From: CAVQCA01 sp963710815
GTDB taxonomy: Bacteria; Pseudomonadota; Gammaproteobacteria; UBA9214
NCBI GenBank assembly: GCA_963710815.1
Contig: CAVQCA010000076.1
Location: forward strand, 122,103-186,102
Reading direction: 5' to 3'
Length of the DNA: 64,000 bases
Shown here piece after piece: positions 58,881 through 64,000 of the stretch. The stretch's first letter is position 1; the number at the start of each line of letters is the position of its first letter. A model generated the notes under the pieces. That model was not told the origin of the DNA and searched no databases. It was given only the letters and a program-made list of their open reading frames with translations. A program made the position numbers and the translations under genes.

Positions 58881-60391
58881 GGGGTATCCAGTACCCGCTG
58901 CTGCAGCAGCAGGTTCAGGGTGAGGCGCACGCCGAAGCCGGTGGTGTCCGTGGGGATGTGTCCCAGTCCGCCCTTGTGGTTGCTGGCGGCCAGATCGACG
59001 TGAATCCAGTCGATGCCGTCGGCGACGAAACGGTTGAGAAACCGCGTGGCGAGGATGTGGTCGGCCTCGCCCTCCAGCGTGCACTGCTTGATATCGGCGA
59101 TGGTCGATTTGAGCGCCTCGTCGAAATCCCTGTCGCGGGGGAAGGGCCAGACGCGCTCGCCGCTGTCGCGTCCGGCCGTGGTCAGCGGCCCGTGCAGCGC
59201 GTCGCGGTTGCTGAACACGCCGCTGTAGCGCGAGGAAAGGGCGTAGATACACGCCCCGGTGAGCGTGGCGTAGTCGATCATGAGCTGTGGCTTCTCCCGG
59301 CCGGCGAGCGCCAGGGTATCCGCCAGCACCATGCGTCCCTCGGCATCGGTGTGGATGACCTCGATGCTGGTTCCGTTGCAGGCGCGCACCACGTCGTTGG
59401 GCTTGTAGGCCCGGCTGCCGATATGGTTCTGCGCCAGCGCCAGCCAGCAGTCGACCGGATGGTCGAAACGCAGCCGGGAAAGGGCCAGCAGCGTGCCGAG
59501 CGCCACGGCGCTGCCCTGCATGTCCTCGTGCATGCCGTTCATGTACTTCGCCGTCTTGACGTTGACGCCGCCGGTATCGAAACAGATGCCCTTGCCGACC
59601 AGGGCGAGCTTCGGCTTTCCCGCGGATGCCCGAGGACGGTAACGCAGGTGGACGATGCCGGCATCCGGGACCGGACTTGCCTGGGCGACCGCGAGAAATG
59701 CACCGGCCTGTTTGCGCGCCAGTGCCTTGTGATCGAGGAAGCTCAGTTGCCAGCCCTCCTTCCTCGCGAGCGCGGCGACGAATTTGCGGTACTCGCCGGG
59801 GGTCAGTTCATTCGCGGGCAGGGCCGAAAGCCAGCGCGTCAGGTGGTTGCCGGTGATTTCGGCCCGCACCTGGGCGAGATCCAGTGTTTCCTTCAGCCCG
59901 TAGATCTCGATGCGTTTCAGGGCGGCGGGCTTGTCGGGCTCCGACTTGTAACTCGGCATCGGGCAGACGGCCGCCAGCAATGCCGCCGTCATCGCCTCGG
60001 TCAGTCTCCTGATGTCAGTCGGTCTGAAACCGGCGAATTGCAGCAGTACGGAGGCCGGGTCCCGTTCGTGCAGCTTCGCGGCCAGCTTGCGCGCCATGGT
60101 CAGCAGCTCGAAGGTGCTGCACTTCGGGTCCACTGCCTGCAGGATGACATGGGTGGCGTTGTCGTTGGGCAGATCGGTGACCAGCCGGGCGGCCTGCCGG
60201 TCCCGGTGTTGCTGCCGCTGGAAGCGCGGTTTGAGCAACGCGGCATAGGGCAGCTGTTTCCATGCGGCGGCACCCGCTTTTTCCGGCAGTATCAGCAGCG
60301 CCGCGCGATGGGCGTCCATCTGCGTCGTAAGCGCCGGTTTTGCATGTTGATTTATTTTGATTTTATCGGTAAATCCGTAAGGTATTTCCAT
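58871..60391 (-). CDS. M17 leucyl-aminopeptidase-family protein (second paralogue)
   Basis: 506 residues, start MEIPYGFTDKIKINQHAKPA with AAGG 8 bases upstream; a start 24 codons in (MDAHRAALLILPEKAG) is possible. The N-terminal domain differs from PepA, but the catalytic domain keeps all ligands: KLALVGKGICFDTGGVNVKT, MNGMHEDMQGSAVALGTLLA, SIEVIHTDAEGRMVLADTLA (HTDAEGR instead of NTDAEGR). DYATLTGACIYALSSRYSGV and DLAASNHKGGLGHIPTDTTG follow. This subgroup often accompanies PepA in gammaproteobacteria; substrate preference is unknown. Divergent from pdhA. Confidence 0.93.
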   Translation of the reverse strand: MEIPYGFTDKIKINQHAKPALTTQMDAHRAALLILPEKAGAAAWKQLPYAALLKPRFQRQQHRDRQAARLVTDLPNDNATHVILQAVDPKCSTFELLTMARKLAAKLHERDPASVLLQFAGFRPTDIRRLTEAMTAALLAAVCPMPSYKSEPDKPAALKRIEIYGLKETLDLAQVRAEITGNHLTRWLSALPANELTPGEYRKFVAALARKEGWQLSFLDHKALARKQAGAFLAVAQASPVPDAGIVHLRYRPRASAGKPKLALVGKGICFDTGGVNVKTAKYMNGMHEDMQGSAVALGTLLALSRLRFDHPVDCWLALAQNHIGSRAYKPNDVVRACNGTSIEVIHTDAEGRMVLADTLALAGREKPQLMIDYATLTGACIYALSSRYSGVFSNRDALHGPLTTAGRDSGERVWPFPRDRDFDEALKSTIADIKQCTLEGEADHILATRFLNRFVADGIDWIHVDLAASNHKGGLGHIPTDTTGFGVRLTLNLLLQQRVLDTPWS

Positions 60392-60401
60392 GTTTTTTGC
60401 C

Positions 60402-60430
60402 TTGACCTGTTACCGCAAAACACAGATCAT
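60402..60430 (+). promoter_or_regulatory. candidate promoter for the pdh cluster
   Basis: TTGACC (60402-60407), 17-base spacer, GATCAT (60425-60430) in the 200-base divergent region between the M17 gene and pdhA. The -10 matches 4 of 6. A leader of about 155 bases would follow. Confidence 0.35.
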
Positions 60431-60591
60431 ATCGCGCTTGTTGTGCTACCGGTACTGCCGTTTCCGGTAAATTCATGGGGAGGGCCATGCCCGGCGCTGC
60501 CATCGGCATCAGAAAAGCTGATCAGGCTTTTTTGCCCGGGGATTGAAACCTCACACTCTCGTCTTATTGACCAAGCGAAGAAACCATCACC

Positions 60592-61584
60592 ATGAAGGTT
60601 GCGGATAAAAAACGCGTGTTGCGTGAAATGCTGTTTGCACGGCGCTTCGAGGAGCGTTGTTACGAGGCCTATGTCGAACGCAAGATCGGCGGCTTCCTGC
60701 ACCTGTATCCGGGTGAGGAAGCCTGCGCCTTCGGTGTGCTGGAGGCCGCCCGGACCGGTCACGACTACGTGATCACCAGTTACCGCGACCACGTACACGC
60801 CATCAAGTCAGGCGCGGACCCGAAGGAAGTCATGGCCGAGCTCTATGGCAAGGAAACCGGCGTCAGCAAGGGTCGCGGCGGTTCCATGCACATCTTCGAC
60901 GTGAACAACCACTTCATGGGTGGCTATGCCCTGGTCGGCGGCCCGTTTCCGCTCGCGGCCGGTATTGCCAAGGCGATCCAGATGAAAGGCGGCGACGAGA
61001 TCTGCATCTGCTTTCTCGGCGATGCCGCCAACAACCAGGGCACCTTCCACGAGTCGTTGAACATGGCGAAGCTCTGGAACCTGCCCGTGCTGTATGTCTG
61101 TGAGAACAACCTCTACGGCATCGGTACCCGCATCGACCGTTCCACCGCCGTTGTGGATCAGTACAAACGCGTCTCTGGCTACAATATTCCCTCTGCCCAG
61201 GAGGACGGCCAGGATATCGAACTGGTCTACAAGGCGGCCACCAAAGCGGTCAACCACGTCCGTTCCGGCAAGGGGCCCTATTTCCTGGAGCTCATGACCT
61301 ACCGCTATCGCGGCCATTCCATGTCGGACTCCAACGCCTATCGCGCCAAGACCGAAGAACGCATGTGGAGCAAGCGCGATCCGGTCATCATGCTGCGTGA
61401 CCGGCTGATCGATGCGGGCCAGATGACCCTGCGGGATTACAAGCAGATGGATACCGAAATCCTGGACGAAATCGAGAATCAGGTTATCGCCTTCGCCGAG
61501 AGCTCATCCGAACCGGATGTGGCCGGGGTGGAGCACTACGTGCTGGCGGAAAACGATCCCTGGGTCAAAGGCGGGGTGCACTGA
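60592..61584 (+). CDS. pdhA: pyruvate dehydrogenase E1 alpha subunit
   Basis: Thiamine-diphosphate-dependent E1 of the heterotetrameric (alpha2beta2) type. 330 residues starting MKVADKKRVLREMLFARRFE. YVERKIGGFLHLYPGEEACA, ITSYRDHVHAIKSGADPKEV, GGSMHIFDVNNHFMGGYALV, the TPP motif GDAANNQGTFHESLNMAKLW (GDG-type with Ala) and the phosphorylation-loop region YRYRGHSMSDSNAYRAKTEE are visible. Overlaps pdhB by TGATG. The heterotetrameric E1 is unlike the homodimeric AceE of enterobacteria. Confidence 0.95.
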   Translation: MKVADKKRVLREMLFARRFEERCYEAYVERKIGGFLHLYPGEEACAFGVLEAARTGHDYVITSYRDHVHAIKSGADPKEVMAELYGKETGVSKGRGGSMHIFDVNNHFMGGYALVGGPFPLAAGIAKAIQMKGGDEICICFLGDAANNQGTFHESLNMAKLWNLPVLYVCENNLYGIGTRIDRSTAVVDQYKRVSGYNIPSAQEDGQDIELVYKAATKAVNHVRSGKGPYFLELMTYRYRGHSMSDSNAYRAKTEERMWSKRDPVIMLRDRLIDAGQMTLRDYKQMDTEILDEIENQVIAFAESSSEPDVAGVEHYVLAENDPWVKGGVH

Positions 61585-62564
61585 TGGCTGACATGATGTA
61601 CTGGGAGGCGATACGCCGCGCCCAGGATGAAGAAATGGCCAACGATCCCATGGTCTTCCTGATGGGCGAGGACATCGGCGTGGCCGGCGGCACCTACAAG
61701 GCCACCCAGGGGCTGTACAAGAAATACGGCGAACACCGCGTCATCGATACGCCGATTTCCGAGAATGGCTTCACCGGTCTGGGCATCGGCGCCTCCTTCC
61801 TCGGAGCCCGGCCGATCATCGAGATCATGTCGGTCAATTTCGCCTGGCTCGCGATGGACCAGATATTCAATACGGCGGCCAAGGTGCGCTACATGTCGGG
61901 CGGCCAGCTGCAGGCGCCCGTGGTCATACGTTCGCCCGGCGGTACGGCTCACCAGCTTGGTTCACAGCACTCGGCGCGCATGGAGAAGGTTTTCATGGGT
62001 ATAGCCGGACTGCGGGTGGTGACGCCGTCCAATCCACGCCAGGCCTACGGGCTGATCAAGTCGGCCGTGCGCTGCAACGACCCGGTGTTCATCAACGAAC
62101 ACGAACGCATGTACAACATGAAGGGCGAAGTACCGGATGAGGAGTTCTTTCACCCCCTCGAAGGCTCCGACATTGCCCGTCCCGGTCGCGATGTGACGCT
62201 GTTCGGCTACAACGTATCCGTGCACTGGTGCCTGCAGGCGGCGGAAACGCTGGCCAAAACCTATGGCATCGAAGCGGAGGTCGTGGACCTTTATGCGCTG
62301 AGCCCGCTCGATCGTGACGGCATCCGCGATTCGGTCACCCGAACGCACCGCGCGGTGATCGTTGAGGAGGCCGAGCCGGCGGTCGGCGTCGGCGCCGAGG
62401 TGATGGCCATCATCAACGAGGAATGTTTCTTCGAGCTGGACGCGGCGCCGGTACGCGTGTCCGCGTTGAACGTACCGATTCCCTACAACCACAAACTGGA
62501 AGTGGCGGCCCTGCCGGGCGCCGATGACGTGGTGAATGCCGTGCGGGGAATGTTCGGTCTTTAA
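61584..62564 (+). CDS. pdhB: pyruvate dehydrogenase E1 beta subunit
   Basis: 326 residues starting MADMMYWEAIRRAQDEEMAN, coupled to pdhA by TGATG. Family landmarks: VFLMGEDIGVAGGTYKATQG, PISENGFTGLGIGASFLGAR, VNFAWLAMDQIFNTAAKVRY, SPGGTAHQLGSQHSARMEKV and VVTPSNPRQAYGLIKSAVRC, with C-terminal VEEAEPAVGVGAEVMAIINE. It supplies the second TPP half-site and docks onto E2. A 139-base gap without a gene separates it from the E2-E3 gene. Confidence 0.95.
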   Translation: MADMMYWEAIRRAQDEEMANDPMVFLMGEDIGVAGGTYKATQGLYKKYGEHRVIDTPISENGFTGLGIGASFLGARPIIEIMSVNFAWLAMDQIFNTAAKVRYMSGGQLQAPVVIRSPGGTAHQLGSQHSARMEKVFMGIAGLRVVTPSNPRQAYGLIKSAVRCNDPVFINEHERMYNMKGEVPDEEFFHPLEGSDIARPGRDVTLFGYNVSVHWCLQAAETLAKTYGIEAEVVDLYALSPLDRDGIRDSVTRTHRAVIVEEAEPAVGVGAEVMAIINEECFFELDAAPVRVSALNVPIPYNHKLEVAALPGADDVVNAVRGMFGL

Positions 62565-62703
62565 GGCGCGACCGGTGCGACACCTGGCCTGTGTCAAATG
62601 GCTTGCGTCACCGCAGCGGTTGCCTCGCGAGCAGCTGCGCTCCCGTGGTTCTCGATTTTCTGAATCCGGCCTGCGGCTGGATGACTTCTGAACGGGATAT
62701 CTC

Positions 62704-64000
62704 ATGTCTGAACCCTATGTGATCAAAATGCCCCAGCTCTCCGACACCATGACGGAGGGTGTCATCGTCAGCTGGGAAAAGAACATCGGCGACAGGATCA
62801 GGCGCGGCGACATCGTGGCCACCGTGGAAACCGACAAGGCCGTCATGGACGTTGAGGTGTTCCGTGACGGATTCCTGTCCGGACCGCTTGCCCCGGTTGA
62901 CGCCGTCGTGGCGGTAACGCACCCGATCGGCTATCTGGTGGATTCGAAAGAGGAGGTCGTCGAGGGTGCGGGGGCGTCTGCCGCGCAGCCCGCGGCGATC
63001 AGACCCACGGCTGCCGCGCCCGCGCCAACGCCGGCGGCCCCGGCGGCGGCTGTTGCCGCGCCGCCGCCGCAGGCTGTCGCCGTGCAGCCGGCAGCGGCAC
63101 CCCTGCCTCGACCGCAGGGCATCAAGGCCTCGCCGCTGGCGCGCAAACTCGCCGGTCAGCTGCATGTCGATCTCGACCGCCTGATCGGCAGCGGCCCGGG
63201 TGGCGCCATCACGGCAGCCGATATCCAGCGTGCACCCGCGCCCTATGAAGTCCCGGTTCCGGGCAATGGCCGTCCCATGAAATCCATGGAGAAGGCCATC
63301 GCGCAGGCGATGTCCTACTCGATCGTCATGCCGACCTTCCGCGTTTCTTTCCATATTCGTCTGACCCCCCTGATCGGCGCCGCCAAACAGGCCGGGGTGT
63401 CGGTCACCGTGGCGATCGCCCGCGCCTGCGCCCTGGCGATGCAGGAAAACCCGAAGATCAACTGGTGCTACCAGCCGGATAACCGGCTGGTCGAGCGTGA
63501 ACAGGTCGACATCGGCATGGCGGTCGCCGCCGATGACGGCGGTCTGGTGGTGCCCATACTGCGTAACTGCGAGTCCCGCGAACTTGCGGAACTCAACACG
63601 GACTGGAAGGCCCTGGTCGAGCGTGCCCGCAGCCGGCGCCTCAATCCGGAGGAATTCACCGGCGCCACCTTCCAGATTTCCAATATGGGCATGTTTGGCG
63701 TCAGCTACTTCGACGCCATCGCCACACCGGGCCTCGCGGCGATCCTGGCGATTGCATCCGATACGGAACAGGGCAGCGCGTTTACCATCACAGCAGATCA
63801 CCGCGTGGTGAACGGTGCAGATGTGGCGAAGTACCTGTATCAGTTAAAGGGGCTGATCGAGCAGCCGTTCGACTGGATGGGACTGGGCGGTACGGCGATT
63901 CCGGCCGGAGAGTGGGATTACGACGTCGCCATTATCGGCGGTGGGCCGGGCGGCGAGGATTGCGCGCGCGACCTGGCCGGGCATGGTCTCAAGGTCGCCC
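62704..64000 (+). CDS. dihydrolipoamide acetyltransferase fused in frame to dihydrolipoamide dehydrogenase (cut by window edge)
   Basis: Starts MSEPYVIKMPQLSDTMTEGV. A single lipoyl domain (residues about 4-80) has lipoyl Lys45 in TVETDKAVMDVEVF. An Ala/Pro-rich linker (about 90-136) leads to a peripheral-subunit-binding domain (GIKASPLARKLAGQLHVDLD, to about 176). The acyltransferase domain (about 188-390) ends with ADHRVVNGADVAKYLYQLKG: catalytic His366 is present but the usual Asp of HRxxDG is Asn370. Without a stop the frame continues through FDWMGLGGTAIPAGEWDYDV into the FAD motif AIIGGGPGGEDCARDLAGHG (residues 409-428), the start of an E3 domain. The frame stays open to the window end. 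Confidence 0.93.
   Translation, partial: MSEPYVIKMPQLSDTMTEGVIVSWEKNIGDRIRRGDIVATVETDKAVMDVEVFRDGFLSGPLAPVDAVVAVTHPIGYLVDSKEEVVEGAGASAAQPAAIRPTAAAPAPTPAAPAAAVAAPPPQAVAVQPAAAPLPRPQGIKASPLARKLAGQLHVDLDRLIGSGPGGAITAADIQRAPAPYEVPVPGNGRPMKSMEKAIAQAMSYSIVMPTFRVSFHIRLTPLIGAAKQAGVSVTVAIARACALAMQENPKINWCYQPDNRLVEREQVDIGMAVAADDGGLVVPILRNCESRELAELNTDWKALVERARSRRLNPEEFTGATFQISNMGMFGVSYFDAIATPGLAAILAIASDTEQGSAFTITADHRVVNGADVAKYLYQLKGLIEQPFDWMGLGGTAIPAGEWDYDVAIIGGGPGGEDCARDLAGHGLKVA

Overview
The window is an ordinary-looking piece of a gammaproteobacterial chromosome, GC-rich by eye. Gene order (pepA-holC-valS facing lptF-lptG, pcnB-folK-panB-panC-panD, pdhA-pdhB-E2) and the content of accessory genes fit a Chromatiales/Acidiferrobacterales-like lineage, but no rRNA marker is present, so the taxonomic placement is inference. 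The only RNA gene seen is one tRNA-Glu(CUC). There is no prophage, integrase, complete insertion sequence or CRISPR array.

Layout. 1-6255: valS (cut by the left edge), a small hypothetical, holC and pepA on the minus strand, divergent from lptF-lptG, then an RDD membrane protein and tRNA-Glu. 6332-10563: pcnB, folK, a deletion remnant of a deoxynucleoside kinase, panB, panC and panD (pantothenate branch of CoA synthesis). 10584-13325: EamA transporter, a BLUF blue-light sensor, an orphan ParA-like ATPase. 13785-20374: gpmI, a PfkB-type sugar kinase, a frameshifted TrpB2, then a translationally overlapping pair of CFA synthase and a geranylgeranyl-reductase-like flavoprotein. 20851-30592: a secreted zinc peptidase, a 1880-residue double UvrA carrying two different palindromic elements inside its reading frame, two hypothetical genes and a secreted Asn/His/Tyr/Gly-rich protein. 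31119-42568: DUF6498-like membrane protein, MazG-like hydrolase, two Slp lipoproteins (one frameshifted), two CPA1-type antiporters, and a TtrS/ThsS-like sensor kinase with its LuxR-type regulator beside a decayed SoxB/5'-nucleotidase-like metallophosphatase. 42569-49118: small conserved genes, cspA with a clear terminator, an EgtC/YafJ-type amidotransferase and argD-argF. 49298-60391: PuuD-type membrane protein, frameshifted hyuB and NAGGN amidotransferase genes, BON lipoprotein, monothiol glutaredoxin, RNase T, TraB/GumN protein, frameshifted pyrC and a second M17 aminopeptidase. 60592-64000: pdhA, pdhB and an E2 gene that reads straight into an E3 domain at the right edge.

Two patterns cut across the window. 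First, several families of short palindromic, non-coding repeats are scattered from 20 to 58 kb; the commonest (six copies between 50.1 and 57.8 kb) repeatedly begins at or within a few bases of the stop codon of the preceding gene. Second, five genes (trpB2, a slp paralogue, hyuB, the NAGGN amidotransferase gene, pyrC) are each broken by a single one-base shift and a sixth (the metallophosphatase) by at least six, which means either uncorrected indels in the assembly or ongoing gene decay. Because pyrC is normally indispensable without exogenous pyrimidines, at least some of these are probably sequence errors.
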